Shown one piece after another: positions 7,764 to 16,175 of a stretch of DNA of 32,026 bases. Within the stretch, counting starts at the first letter, position 1. Every line of letters starts with the position of its first letter. The notes beneath the pieces were generated by a model. It saw only the letters and a program-made list of their open reading frames with translations, did no database searches and was not told the origin of the DNA. Made by a program: the position numbers and the translations under genes. Origin of the DNA: JABMMZ01 sp044373665 (GTDB lineage Bacteria > Bacteroidota > Bacteroidia > NS11-12g > UBA955); assembly GCA_044373665.1 (NCBI GenBank), contig JBIPNH010000015.1, forward strand, positions 1-32,026. Reading direction: 5' to 3'.

Positions 7764-8999
7764 CTAAACTGGTATTTCAATTAAAAAACGTGTGCCTACT
7801 CCGGGTTCACTTTCAAATGTAATATCTCCATTCAATATTTCTATGTATTTTTTTACAATATTGAGACCCAATCCGGTTCCTTGGATATTTCCAATGTTAT
7901 TAGCCCTGTAAAACCTTTCAAAAATATTGGATTGATCCTCATACGGAATACCAATCCCTTCATCTTGAACTAAAATAAATAATTTCTGACCTTTGAATTC
8001 TGTTTTAAGGGTTATCGTTTTATTTTCTTCTGAATATTTGACCGCATTGCTAACCAAATTAATCAACAAATTCCTGAATATCCTTACATCTATAAAAACC
8101 TTTTCATTATTGGTTTCGTCTTGGTAATTAAAAACCTGCCCCGACTTAGTAATCCCTTTCATGGTATCCAACAAATCAACAATTAAATCATAAACATGCG
8201 TTGGTTCAGGATGTGGCTGTATAATCCCTTCTTCTAACTTATCTAATGACAAAAAATCATTCAGAATATCGGTTAAATTACTAACAGAATCTTTCACTCT
8301 GTCTAAATGTTTGAATATTTTTTCGAGTTCTTGTTTGTCGGCATATTTTCCCGCCAAAGAAACTGACGACAAAATGGTTGCCAAAGGCGTTCTGAACTCA
8401 TGCGAAGCGGTACTTATAAACCTTGATTTTAAATCATTTAACTCCTTTTCTTTTACCAGTGCCAAATCAACTTCTTTTTTAGATTCCGTTAATTTTTTAA
8501 TCATTTCGGCCAATTCCAAGGTTCTTGATTGCACTTTCTGCTCCAATTCTTGGTTCAATTTCGACAACTGGAAACTGGCTTTTTTAAGCATTTCATTGGC
8601 CTTTTTCAACTGATTGTCTTTCTTTTTTCTTTCAGCTATGTCTATGATAAAAGCAACCACTAGGGTTTCCTCTCCGTTCTTAACGTGACTTAAACTTATC
8701 TCTACAGGGAACTCTTCCCCATTTTTATGATTGGCATACAAGTCACGCCCTTTTCCCATTGACCTAGGCATTGGATTGGCAAAATACCCCTCTCTGTGAT
8801 GGACATGATGCGACTGAAAACGCATTGGCATTAATTGGTCTATGTTTAAGGTCAAAAATTCATCATGGGTATAACCAAACATTCTTTGAGCACTTGGATT
8901 ACATAATATAATTTGACCTTTGTGATTGGACACCAAAATACCTTCGGAGGCATCCTCAAACATTCCTTCGTATATTTTATCGTTTCTTTCTTTCGACAT
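7764..8999 (-). CDS. PAS-domain sensor histidine kinase
   Basis: 411 residues from the preferred ATG at 8999. An upstream in-frame ATG at 9023 would overlap the preceding gene by 19 bp; the 8999 start sits 5 bp after that gene's stop with an A-rich run ahead of it. There is no transmembrane segment, so it is cytosolic. A PAS domain (GILVSNHKGQIILCNPSAQRMFGY through FPVEISL) is followed by a coiled coil. Then comes HisKA with SHEFRTP (phospho-His 200 from this start), N-box LVSNAVKYSEE, G1 DEGIGIP, F-box FERFYRA and G2 GTGLGL. The PAS has the histidine-rich stretch FQSHHVHHREGYF where FixL carries its haem ligand. The same layout is common in PAS domains without haem. It is co-encoded with its response regulator at the end of the oxidase operon, so an oxygen or redox signal is likely. 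Confidence 0.87.
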   Translation of the reverse strand: MSKERNDKIYEGMFEDASEGILVSNHKGQIILCNPSAQRMFGYTHDEFLTLNIDQLMPMRFQSHHVHHREGYFANPMPRSMGKGRDLYANHKNGEEFPVEISLSHVKNGEETLVVAFIIDIAERKKKDNQLKKANEMLKKASFQLSKLNQELEQKVQSRTLELAEMIKKLTESKKEVDLALVKEKELNDLKSRFISTASHEFRTPLATILSSVSLAGKYADKQELEKIFKHLDRVKDSVSNLTDILNDFLSLDKLEEGIIQPHPEPTHVYDLIVDLLDTMKGITKSGQVFNYQDETNNEKVFIDVRIFRNLLINLVSNAVKYSEENKTITLKTEFKGQKLFILVQDEGIGIPYEDQSNIFERFYRANNIGNIQGTGLGLNIVKKYIEILNGDITFESEPGVGTRFLIEIPV

Positions 9000-9004
9000 T
9001 GTTT

Positions 9005-9706
9005 TTATTTTTTGGGTTGACAACAGTTTTTTACCTCTGTTTGTCCGTTTACTTTTTCCAACTCAGGACTTAAATAAGGTATTCCTAAATTTGCGCCTCT
9101 TAGTATCATTAATATACCGATAATAAATGGCAACAATTTGTACAAAATTAAGAGTTTTCTCCATTTTATCTGCTGTGTTTTTCTGAACAACAACCAAGCG
9201 GCTATAAAAATGGGTGACGTTCCTATTCCAAACAGCACCATATACATTACAGATTCACTTACAGATTGCAAACTTGCACAATAAATGGCTGCTAAATAAA
9301 TGGCACCACAAGGCAACAATCCATTTAAAACACCTAACAACAATGCCGATACATAAACAGGCAAATTCCAAACCTTGTTAAAATACTGACCAATGTACTT
9401 AGAATAAAACCCTAAGAACAAAGCATTTTTTGTTGAAATTAAAGAGACCGTTGCATATAATAACAACAGCACACCCAATACAATGGTCAGTGTTTGTTGC
9501 ATGTGAAACAAAGAAAATGAATAGCCTATTAAAAAAACCGATACACCGATGAGGGTATAAACAGATATTCGCCCTACTTGATACAAAAAAGCAAACAAAA
9601 AGCGGTTTGACTTTACTTTGGGTGGCACTGCAAAAGCCAAGGGACCACACATTCCAAGGCAATGTAGGGTGGAGATTAATCCAAATATCAATCCATTAAC
9701 AACCAT
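9005..9706 (-). CDS. TauE/SafE-like (DsbD_2) membrane protein of the cbb3 cluster
   Basis: 233 residues with about six hydrophobic helices. The N-terminus carries the motif STLHCLGMCGPLAFA (residues 12-26), the hallmark of the DsbD_2 / UreH-like branch that accompanies cbb3 oxidase and copper ATPase genes in many bacteria. Its role is thought to lie in metal handling or redox supply during oxidase assembly; a sulfite-exporter label is only a family name. A second conserved segment, NGLLPCGAIYLAAIY, mirrors the first and suggests internal pseudo-symmetry. It overlaps ccoH by 1 bp. Its C-terminus, soluble and ending NCCQPKK, has a vicinal cysteine pair that could bind metal. Confidence 0.82.
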   Translation of the reverse strand: MVVNGLIFGLISTLHCLGMCGPLAFAVPPKVKSNRFLFAFLYQVGRISVYTLIGVSVFLIGYSFSLFHMQQTLTIVLGVLLLLYATVSLISTKNALFLGFYSKYIGQYFNKVWNLPVYVSALLLGVLNGLLPCGAIYLAAIYCASLQSVSESVMYMVLFGIGTSPIFIAAWLLFRKTQQIKWRKLLILYKLLPFIIGILMILRGANLGIPYLSPELEKVNGQTEVKNCCQPKK

Positions 9707-10128
9707 TAAAATGCTACTTTTTTGTCAATAATCATAGAAGAGTCTCCTACATAACAAGTAATTCTAACCTCATATTTCCCTGGTAAAAAACTCGATTTAT
9801 TTATGGCTTCTATTTTAGAACCTTTGTACCTAAATGTTAAATCTTTTTTAGCATCATCTGGTCGCTTAAAAAATAATTTGATTGAATCCGATGACAATGA
9901 AACAGGCTGAATAACAACAATTTGATTGTTTTTTTCTCCTATCACAAAAGAATCTAGATAAGAATTTCCTCGCATTTTACTGTTAATCGTCGATTGGTAT
10001 TTCAACTCTTCATTAAAATAATCTTTTGATTCAAGACCAATGTCCTGACCGCAACTTTTAAAAACCATAAAAACGATTAGGGCTACAAAAAATAAATACA
10101 ATCCTGCTATAAAATACTTAAAATTCAT
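9706..10128 (-). CDS. ccoH: FixH/CcoH family oxidase assembly protein
   Basis: 140 residues. One N-terminal transmembrane helix (about 5-24) is followed by a periplasmic beta-rich domain ending GKYEVRITCYVGDSSMIIDKKVAF, as in FixH/CcoH. CcoH is needed for stable cbb3 oxidase and contacts the CcoP/CcoNO subunits. SCGQDIGL after the helix and the DYFNEELKYQ segment fit the family pattern of a short motif after the membrane anchor. It lies between ccoG (10 bp upstream) and the TauE-like gene (1-bp overlap). Confidence 0.83.
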   Translation of the reverse strand: MNFKYFIAGLYLFFVALIVFMVFKSCGQDIGLESKDYFNEELKYQSTINSKMRGNSYLDSFVIGEKNNQIVVIQPVSLSSDSIKLFFKRPDDAKKDLTFRYKGSKIEAINKSSFLPGKYEVRITCYVGDSSMIIDKKVAF

Positions 10129-10138
10129 GTTTTCAAAT

Positions 10139-11560
10139 TTAACGATAAATGGGACCTAAAAAACCTGTCTTAACTTTCTGAATGACTTTACCCTCTTTTA
10201 ATACCTCAATGACTACTTTTGTTTTTTGACCCATAATTTGGTCACTTGGCACTTCCATAAAAAACTGTCCATCATACTTAGACTCTGCTTTAACTAAAAT
10301 ATCATTGCCTACCATTTTAATAATTGCCCCTTTAGGTTCTATTACTCTAATACTTAATTTTTCATCGTGATAGGTTTTATTGATTGTTTTGATTACAAAT
10401 AAATTAGAATAATAAGTGCTGTCTATTTGTTGATATAAAGTCCCGGGCGTTCTGAGAATCGTTGTTTCAATATTTTCTCTACTTGTTATTAAAAAAACCA
10501 ATGCAATTAGCAAAATACTCAAAACAGAAACATAGGCTTTGGTTCTCCAATTCCATATTTTGTGTTGGGCTTTTGACAAGGCATTTTCACTGGCATATTT
10601 AATCAACTTGGTAGGTTTGTTTATTTTCAACATCACCTCATCACAAGCGTCCATACAGGCAGTACAATTGACGCATTCCAACTGAGTGCCATTACGAATA
10701 TCAATAGCAGTAGGACATACTTTTACACACAAACCACAATCGATACAGTCCCCTTTGCTTTGTGCAGGCTCGTCTTTTTTTATCCTTCCTCTAGGTTCAC
10801 CTCGGAGATAATCGTAGGCTACTACAATAGAGTTTTTATCTAACATAACACCTTGTAATCTTCCATAAGGACAAGCTATAATACAGACTTGTTCTCTGAA
10901 CCAAGCGAAAACAAAGTAAAATACACCTGAAAAAACCATTAACAATAGCAAGCCTTTGTAATGCAAAGAAACGGGCTCTGTTATAATCTTAAACAACTCA
11001 TCAATACTGATTATATAAGCCAAAAAAGTATTGGCAATTAAAAAAGACAATCCATAAAAAACGGAATGTTTAAGTACTCTTTTTCTGATTTTTTCTGCCG
11101 TCCATGGACTGGCTTTTAGTTTTTGTTGTTGAGTACTTGTACCATCAATCCAATATTCTATTTTTCGAAAAACCAATTCCATAAATATTGTTTGTGGGCA
11201 AACCCAACCACAAAATATACGACCAAAAGCGACAGTAAATAAAACCACAAAAAGAACCATAGTAATCATAGCCAAACCAAAAATCACCAAATCGTGTGGC
11301 CAAAAAATAGTCCCAAACAAAATGAATTTCCGTTCAATAACATTGAACAAAAACATGGGATGCCCTTTGTACTTAAGGAAAGGCAATCCAAACAGCACTA
11401 TCAGGTAAAAAACCGATAGTGCTGTTCTTGCATTGTAATACTTGCCTTTAGGCTGAGTTGGAAACACCCATTTGCGTTTTCCATCTTTGCCTATAGTTCC
11501 TATTGAATCTCTATACGACTGATCGACATGTTCAAGAAAAGGATCACTCTCGTTTGCCAT
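10139..11560 (-). CDS. ccoG: Cytochrome c oxidase accessory protein CcoG (FixG/RdxA)
   Basis: 473 residues. Membrane helices near 45-60, 88-112, 168-186, 203-220 and 341-360 frame a polyferredoxin. Two 4Fe-4S motifs are clear: CIDCGLCVKVCP (C272, C275, C278, C282) and CVNCTACMDAC (C296, C299, C302, C306). The conserved CGWVCPQTIFMELVFRKIEYWIDG segment and a CIIACPYGR motif add further cysteines. The C-terminal third is an Ig-like FixG_C domain. CcoG takes part in copper reduction for the CuB centre of cbb3 oxidase. It overlaps ccoP by 1 bp. Confidence 0.94.
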   Translation of the reverse strand: MANESDPFLEHVDQSYRDSIGTIGKDGKRKWVFPTQPKGKYYNARTALSVFYLIVLFGLPFLKYKGHPMFLFNVIERKFILFGTIFWPHDLVIFGLAMITMVLFVVLFTVAFGRIFCGWVCPQTIFMELVFRKIEYWIDGTSTQQQKLKASPWTAEKIRKRVLKHSVFYGLSFLIANTFLAYIISIDELFKIITEPVSLHYKGLLLLMVFSGVFYFVFAWFREQVCIIACPYGRLQGVMLDKNSIVVAYDYLRGEPRGRIKKDEPAQSKGDCIDCGLCVKVCPTAIDIRNGTQLECVNCTACMDACDEVMLKINKPTKLIKYASENALSKAQHKIWNWRTKAYVSVLSILLIALVFLITSRENIETTILRTPGTLYQQIDSTYYSNLFVIKTINKTYHDEKLSIRVIEPKGAIIKMVGNDILVKAESKYDGQFFMEVPSDQIMGQKTKVVIEVLKEGKVIQKVKTGFLGPIYR

Positions 11561-12720
11561 TATTTTGTTTCTATAATTTTAATAGAATCTTTAAGATTAT
11601 TCGTTTCATTAACTGTTGAATCTGACCCTACACTTTCTTCAAACAAGTCACCTTGTGGTGCTTTTGGGTTGGCGGGATTAGTTCCTTTTAAGGTGTGGAT
11701 ATAACTGATTACATTCTGAATTTCGGTTGGCGACAATTCGTCTTTCCAAGCTTTCATTCCATTTTTTGCACCATTTTTAACCACTGTAAATAGGTCCTTG
11801 GCATGACCACCATAAATCCAATACTTGTCTGTAAAATTAGGTCCAATAGTTCCTTGACCTTCTGCACCATGACAAACAACACAATTTTTAACAAACAGCG
11901 CTTTGCCATTTTCAATTTTTGCTGCATCATCCACAAATACGACATTGGTTTCATCCACATTTAATGCCATTTTCAAACGGTATTCGTTTACAGATTTTTC
12001 GGCATCTGCCATCTCTGTTAAGTACTCTTGTTCGCTCGACTTGAAAGTCCCTGTGACGTGGTAGCCCACAAAATAAATAACGCCTGATAGTATAGTTAAG
12101 TAAAATCCATATTTCCACCACGGTGGCAAATCATTATCCAACTCCTTAATACCATCATAATCGTGGTCTAGCAACACATCTCTATCCGATTCTACTGGTT
12201 TTACTCCCAATAATTTACGTTGAATAAAGGCATATAACTTGTTTTCTTTCACGACCACTTCGCCCGCTTTAACTGCTTCTTTTTCCTCTTTCACGACTAC
12301 TAATCTTAAAATAGCCAAACAGAACCATAAGATTACAAAAAGCTCAATCAAGATGATGGCAAACATGATGTAAAAAGTCCATGGATGAATACCGAAAATT
12401 GGCACATCTTCGTAAATACTTACCTTAACTGCTGCCTCTTGTGCCATTAACTGACCTGAACCAAACATTAAAAACAAAGCTGATAACACTTTCAACCCTT
12501 TGGCAATCTTTAGGTCTCTAACTTTAGATTTTATTGTTGTTTTTATCACATTGGTTAGTACAATAATGATAAACAACAAAACAAACGCTAAGGTTGTCAT
12601 GGCTAAAAATACAGGATTATAAAAGGGCGACTGCAAACCTTTACTTGCAACTTCTTGAGCTTGTATTTGACCCAAAAAACTGAAGGATAATATTGATAAT
12701 AAAACTATTTTCTTGTTCAT
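11560..12720 (-). CDS. ccoP: cbb3 oxidase subunit III, CcoP, single-haem form
   Basis: 386 residues. A signal-like N-terminus is followed by a hydrophobic helix (about 38-60), a second hydrophobic stretch (76-95) and a helix at 113-143. The canonical CcoP start then appears, DHDYDGIKELDNDLPPWW with helix YGFYLTILSGVIYFVGY (about 186-220). One cytochrome c domain follows, with CVVCH at 280-284 and a likely Met ligand in GMKAW (M322). Proteobacterial CcoP has two CxxCH motifs; only one is present here. The roughly 185-residue N-terminal extension with extra helices is also unlike the proteobacterial form, though similar architectures occur in Bacteroidota. An acidic Ser/Asn-rich tail closes the protein. 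Confidence 0.9.
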   Translation of the reverse strand: MNKKIVLLSILSFSFLGQIQAQEVASKGLQSPFYNPVFLAMTTLAFVLLFIIIVLTNVIKTTIKSKVRDLKIAKGLKVLSALFLMFGSGQLMAQEAAVKVSIYEDVPIFGIHPWTFYIMFAIILIELFVILWFCLAILRLVVVKEEKEAVKAGEVVVKENKLYAFIQRKLLGVKPVESDRDVLLDHDYDGIKELDNDLPPWWKYGFYLTILSGVIYFVGYHVTGTFKSSEQEYLTEMADAEKSVNEYRLKMALNVDETNVVFVDDAAKIENGKALFVKNCVVCHGAEGQGTIGPNFTDKYWIYGGHAKDLFTVVKNGAKNGMKAWKDELSPTEIQNVISYIHTLKGTNPANPKAPQGDLFEESVGSDSTVNETNNLKDSIKIIETK

Positions 12721-12740
12721 AAATTCTAATATTTCAAATG

Positions 12741-12902
12741 TTATTTTTCTAATGGTAAATTCTCGATTTTACTAAAATGATGCTTATCTGTTTTGAAAAT
12801 GTATAACAACAACAGTGTAAAGAATACGAAAAACACGATTAAAGAAATCATTGGATAGACTTCGATGCCTGTTATTTTTTCTAAATAATGAATAAATTTC
12901 AT
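12741..12902 (-). CDS. ccoQ: cbb3 oxidase small subunit CcoQ
   Basis: A 53-residue protein (MKFIHYLEKITGIEVYPMI...) with one long transmembrane helix, SLIVFFVFFTLLLLYIFK, then a polar tail KTDKHHFSKIENLPLEK and TAA. It lies exactly between ccoNO (20 bp) and ccoP (20 bp), the standard CcoQ position, and it has the size and single-helix layout of CcoQ. CcoQ stabilises the CcoP-CcoNO interaction. It is easily missed because it is so short. The ATG at 12900-12902 is the only sensible start. Confidence 0.88.
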   Translation of the reverse strand: MKFIHYLEKITGIEVYPMISLIVFFVFFTLLLLYIFKTDKHHFSKIENLPLEK

Positions 12903-12922
12903 GTGATTATTTTTTAAAATTC

Positions 12923-15046
12923 TTATTTTTTCTCTGCACTAATGTCTGTTCCTAATCTTTGTAAGTATGCAATAAGTGCTATAACTTCTTTTTGTGGCAT
13001 CGCTTTGATATTGTCTTTTTTCAAATCTTCAACAATTTCATTGGCTTGTTTCATCAAATCGTCGTTAGCTACCTTTTCATAACCTGCTTCATAAGGCACT
13101 CCTAATGTTTGCATCGCTTTTATTTTGGCTTCTGTAATATCCATATCGATATCATTTTCAAACAACCAAGGATATTTTGGCATTATTGAACCAGGCGAAA
13201 TGGAAGTTGGGTCGTAAAAGTGATTGAAATGCCAAGCGTTTGATTTTTTCAACTTTTGAGTTCCTTCTCTCGCCAAATCGGGACCAGTACGCTTACTTCC
13301 CCATTGGAATGGATGGTCATAAACATGCTCCCCAGCTTTGGAATATTCGCCATAACGCGCTGTTTCACTTCTGAACGGACGAACCATTTGTGAGTGACAA
13401 GTGTAACAACCCTCTCTTACATAAATATCTCTACCTTGTAATTCCAATGGTGTATATGGTTTAACACTCGCAATGGTCGGCACATTAGATTTGATTAAGA
13501 ATGTAGGTACAAATTCAACTATTCCACCTATTAACACCACTATCAAACTGAATACCAACAATTGAACTGGACGTCTTTCTATCACTCTATGCCAGTGTTC
13601 GTTGTGCTCTGATTTGAATTCTTTTTCTAATGGTGCAGCTTCTGCATTTTCGTCTCCAATGTACTTACCAATTTTAATGGTTTTAACTAAATTCACAACC
13701 ATCAATACAGCTCCAACAAAGTAGATTGTTCCACCAATTGAACGCAATAAGTAAAAGGGTTTTAAGTGAACTACAGTTTCTAAAAACTGGTATTTTAAAG
13801 TCCCATCTGGTGTAAATTCTTTCCACATTAAACTTTGTGTCCAACCAGCCCAATACATAGGAATAGCATACAACAACATCCCCAATGTACCTAACCAAAA
13901 GTGTGAATTGGCCATCGATTTACTGTAAAGTGGGGTATTGAACAATCGAGGTATCAACCAATATAATATACCGAAGGTTAAGAAACCATTCCAACCTAAT
14001 GCACCTATGTGAACGTGTGCAACAATCCAATCTGTAAAGTGGGCAATAGCATTCACATTTTTGAATGACAACATTGGTCCTTCAAAAGTCGCCATACCAT
14101 AAGCGGTTACAGCAACAACCATAAATTTCAATACCACATCTTCTCTTACTTTGTCCCAAACACCACGCAAGGTTAACAAACCATTAATCATACCACCCCA
14201 ACTTGGCGCTATTAACATCACCGAAAACACAACGCCTAATGACTGTGCCCAATCTGGCAACGACGTATAAAGTAAATGATGCGGACCTGCCCAAATGTAT
14301 AAGAATATTAATGCCCAAAAGTGAATGATTGATAAACGGTAAGAATACACAGGTCTTTCTGCCGCTTTTGGCATAAAATAATACATCAACCCTAAATAAG
14401 GAGTAGTTAAGAAAAATGCAACCGCATTATGACCATACCACCACTGAACTAGAGCATCTTGCATACCAGCATACCAACTGTAACTTCTGAAAAAACTATA
14501 AGGCAATTCAAATGAGTTAACCAAGTGAAGAACCGCTACTGTTACAAAAGTGGCTATGTAAAACCAAATAGCAACATACAAATGTCTTTCTCTTCTTTTG
14601 ATAATAGTACCAAACATGTTCCAACCAAACACAACCCATATTATTGTAATTAATATATCAATAGGCCATTCAAGTTCTGCATATTCTTTTCCTGTGGTAA
14701 AACCTGCTAACAAGGTAACTGCCGCCAATACAATGATTAATTGCCAACCCCAAAAGTGAATTTTACTCAATGTATCGCTAAACATTCTGGCTTTACATAA
14801 ACGCTGAAGCGAATAATATACCCCCATAAAAATACCATTTCCAACAAATGCAAAAATGACTGCGTTGGTGTGAAGTGGTCTAATTCTTCCAAAGGTCGTT
14901 TGTGCTAAGTTGAGGTTTAACTGAGGGTACACCAATTGGAATGCAGCAAGTAACCCTACCAACATACCAACTAATGCCCAAAGCATTGTTGCATAAGCAA
15001 ACCATTTAACAATCTTGTTGTCGTAACTGAATGATTCTTTTGTCAT
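12923..15046 (-). CDS. ccoN: cbb3 oxidase fused catalytic and cytochrome c subunits (CcoNO)
   Basis: 707 residues, a fusion of CcoN (about 1-480) and CcoO (about 490-707). The CcoN part has about 12 helices. Haem b/CuB histidine regions are visible: H59 in RPLHTNAV, H206 in WWYGHNAV, H256-H257 in GPHHLLY, and H344/H346 in AHVHIGALGWNG. Y316 in AYGMATFEGP is the candidate for the His-Tyr cross-link of cbb3 enzymes. The CcoO part has one membrane anchor (about 497-518) and one haem c motif, CYTCH (547-551), in the family sequence REGCYTCHSQMVRPFRSE. The enzyme reduces O2 to water at low oxygen and pumps protons. N/O fusion is a known Bacteroidota arrangement. ccoS lies 14 bp upstream. Confidence 0.95.
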   Translation of the reverse strand: MTKESFSYDNKIVKWFAYATMLWALVGMLVGLLAAFQLVYPQLNLNLAQTTFGRIRPLHTNAVIFAFVGNGIFMGVYYSLQRLCKARMFSDTLSKIHFWGWQLIIVLAAVTLLAGFTTGKEYAELEWPIDILITIIWVVFGWNMFGTIIKRRERHLYVAIWFYIATFVTVAVLHLVNSFELPYSFFRSYSWYAGMQDALVQWWYGHNAVAFFLTTPYLGLMYYFMPKAAERPVYSYRLSIIHFWALIFLYIWAGPHHLLYTSLPDWAQSLGVVFSVMLIAPSWGGMINGLLTLRGVWDKVREDVVLKFMVVAVTAYGMATFEGPMLSFKNVNAIAHFTDWIVAHVHIGALGWNGFLTFGILYWLIPRLFNTPLYSKSMANSHFWLGTLGMLLYAIPMYWAGWTQSLMWKEFTPDGTLKYQFLETVVHLKPFYLLRSIGGTIYFVGAVLMVVNLVKTIKIGKYIGDENAEAAPLEKEFKSEHNEHWHRVIERRPVQLLVFSLIVVLIGGIVEFVPTFLIKSNVPTIASVKPYTPLELQGRDIYVREGCYTCHSQMVRPFRSETARYGEYSKAGEHVYDHPFQWGSKRTGPDLAREGTQKLKKSNAWHFNHFYDPTSISPGSIMPKYPWLFENDIDMDITEAKIKAMQTLGVPYEAGYEKVANDDLMKQANEIVEDLKKDNIKAMPQKEVIALIAYLQRLGTDISAEKK

Positions 15047-15060
15047 ATATTCTGATTTTA

Positions 15061-15246
15061 TTAATTGTGTTTTTCGCTCTCTTTGTTTGCACTTGATGTG
15101 CTATTTATTTCGTCGTCAAATAAGATTCTTACAGAGGGTGTATAGATATCAGTAAACTGACCTTTTCGACTGGCTTTGATAAAAAACCACAAAAAAAGCA
15201 AGGCTAACAGTAAACTTGCACCTATTAAAATTATCATTATTTCCAC
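15061..15246 (-). CDS. ccoS: cbb3 oxidase maturation protein CcoS
   Basis: 61 residues: one N-terminal helix (IMIILIGASLLLALLFLWFFI), then the family-typical KASRKGQFTDIYTPSVRILFDDE and a short polar tail. CcoS is needed to insert haem and copper cofactors into CcoN. It is the first gene of the cco operon here. Starts at 15246 (ATG, MEIM) or 15237 (second Met) are both possible; the predicted transcription start falls at about the first ATG, so a leaderless message or use of the second start should be considered. Confidence 0.88.
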   Translation of the reverse strand: MEIMIILIGASLLLALLFLWFFIKASRKGQFTDIYTPSVRILFDDEINSTSSANKESEKHN

Positions 15247-15250
15247 GGTT

Positions 15251-15281
15251 CAAAACTAAAAAACTGAGTACCCTTACTCAA
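15251..15281 (-). promoter_or_regulatory. Promoter of the cco operon
   Basis: On the minus strand, TAGTTTTG (15258-15251) matches the -7 consensus TAnnTTTG. TTG (15281-15279) lies 20 bp upstream as a -33 element. The predicted start is around 15245-15247, practically at the ccoS ATG. Confidence 0.55.
15265..15280. promoter_or_regulatory. Palindromic operator-like site in the ccoS promoter
   Basis: TGAGTA-CCCT-TACTCA, 6-bp perfect arms, sitting between the -33 and -7 elements and touching the -33. A protein bound here would block RNA polymerase, so it is a candidate repressor site. Its sequence differs from the upstream TGA-N6-TCA dyad. Confidence 0.45.
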
Positions 15282-15299
15282 TGACCGCTGTTAGTTTTT

Positions 15300-15319
15300 A
15301 AACTGAGCAATGTCAGTTT
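15300..15319. promoter_or_regulatory. FNR/CRP-like dyad upstream of ccoS
   Basis: AAACTGA-GCAATG-TCAGTTT, perfect 7-bp arms with the TGA-N6-TCA core of Crp/Fnr-family sites. The centre is about 63 bp upstream of the predicted start, close to the class I activator position (-61.5). The REC-Crp regulator encoded in the same operon is the natural candidate to bind. Confidence 0.5.
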
Positions 15320-15390
15320 TTATGAATAAAATGTACTACAACTAAACCTCTAACTATCAATCAACAACCTATATTCACTGACTCATCAAC

Positions 15391-15414
15391 AAAAAAAGGG
15401 ACCAAAGTCCCTTT
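15391..15414 (-). terminator. Intrinsic terminator downstream of the defence island
   Basis: In minus-strand reading, AAAGGGAC-TTTG-GTCCCTTT is a perfect 8-bp stem that runs into seven T residues. It ends transcription arriving from the restriction island and insulates the ccoS promoter. It may be the original terminator of the usp gene whose relic lies at 15454-15477. Confidence 0.85.
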
Positions 15415-15453
15415 ACTAATTTTTCTCCTTTTTAAAGAGCGTATAAATCAGTT

Positions 15454-15477
15454 TTACTTAAGCACCAAAACAGGTGA
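15454..15477 (-). pseudogene. 3'-end relic of a universal stress protein gene
   Basis: In minus-strand reading the 24 bp encode Ser-Pro-Val-Leu-Val-Leu-Lys-stop, exactly the last seven residues and stop of the usp gene at 26446-27270. 21 of 24 bases match and all three differences are synonymous (GTG/GTA, CTT/TTG). The relic starts 2 bp after the stop of the metalloprotease gene, the last gene of the island, and the terminator follows about 40 bp later. Confidence 0.65.
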
Positions 15478-15479
15478 GA

Positions 15480-16175
15480 TTAAGCCAATAATTTTTCCAA
15501 TTTCATTTTCCACTTTTCCCAGTCTTTCATTTCCTTGGTTTGTAAATCTAAAAATTTCTGTGTGTGGTCGTGATGTATTAAATGACAAAGTTCGTGTATA
15601 ATCACATATTCAATACAGCCTTTTGGTGCTTTAATCAATTCAGGATTTAAAATGATTTTACCTTTTGGTGTGCAACTTCCCCAACGTGTCGGCATGTTTC
15701 GTAATACAATAGAACTAGGTTCTACCTTGTGTTTTTTGAATTTGTCAATAAGTGGTGCAGCAATTACATGAAACTTTGTTTGGGCATGGTGTAAATACCA
15801 ATCGTTTAATAAGTCTTTAGTTCTTGACTTTTCACTCGCTGTTACTTCAATGAATTTACCTTTTAGTTTCACAGATTCCTCTTTAGCAATTGTAATTTGC
15901 AAGCGGTATTGTCTGCCAAGATACAAATGTGTTTCACCGTTTATGAATTTTCGCTGTGTTGTCTTTGGTTGAAAGGAAAGAAAGAAACTTTGTTGTTTAA
16001 GTATCCAAGGTGCTTTTTTTCTTATTTTCTCTTTCACTTTCTCCATGGTGGTGTCTGTCGGTGCTTTGACCAAAACTTCCATTTCAGGAGTTACAGTAAT
16101 TCCAAGCGATTTTCTGTCGGAATACTCCAAACGAAAATCTATTATTTTACTTCCAAATTGTATAGCTGCTGTCAT
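15480..16175 (-). CDS. YgjP-like M48 metallopeptidase-fold protein (DUF45)
   Basis: 231 residues. The zinc motif HELCH is at 194-198 with HHDHTQKF after it. RWGSCTPKGKIILNPELI (about 164-181) is the conserved WGSC block of the YgjP/DUF45 family. It is cytosolic with no signal. Members frequently sit directly after hsdR in type I restriction operons; E. coli YgjP has been described as a nucleotide (UTP) pyrophosphatase, while the fold looks like a metalloprotease, so the activity here is open. Its start overlaps the hsdR stop by 1 bp, indicating translational coupling. It is the last intact gene of the island. Confidence 0.85.
   Translation of the reverse strand: MTAAIQFGSKIIDFRLEYSDRKSLGITVTPEMEVLVKAPTDTTMEKVKEKIRKKAPWILKQQSFFLSFQPKTTQRKFINGETHLYLGRQYRLQITIAKEESVKLKGKFIEVTASEKSRTKDLLNDWYLHHAQTKFHVIAAPLIDKFKKHKVEPSSIVLRNMPTRWGSCTPKGKIILNPELIKAPKGCIEYVIIHELCHLIHHDHTQKFLDLQTKEMKDWEKWKMKLEKLLA

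Noticed and set aside
7764..8999. Naming the kinase FixL
   Set aside because: The PAS segment resembles FixL, but the same MP-x-R-H-GYF layout occurs in many PAS domains without haem, and the exact haem-ligand context is not conserved.
9005..9706. Annotating the membrane protein as a sulfite exporter
   Set aside because: The HCLGMCGP motif and the cbb3 operon context point to the DsbD_2/UreH-like branch; nothing in the window suggests sulfite metabolism.
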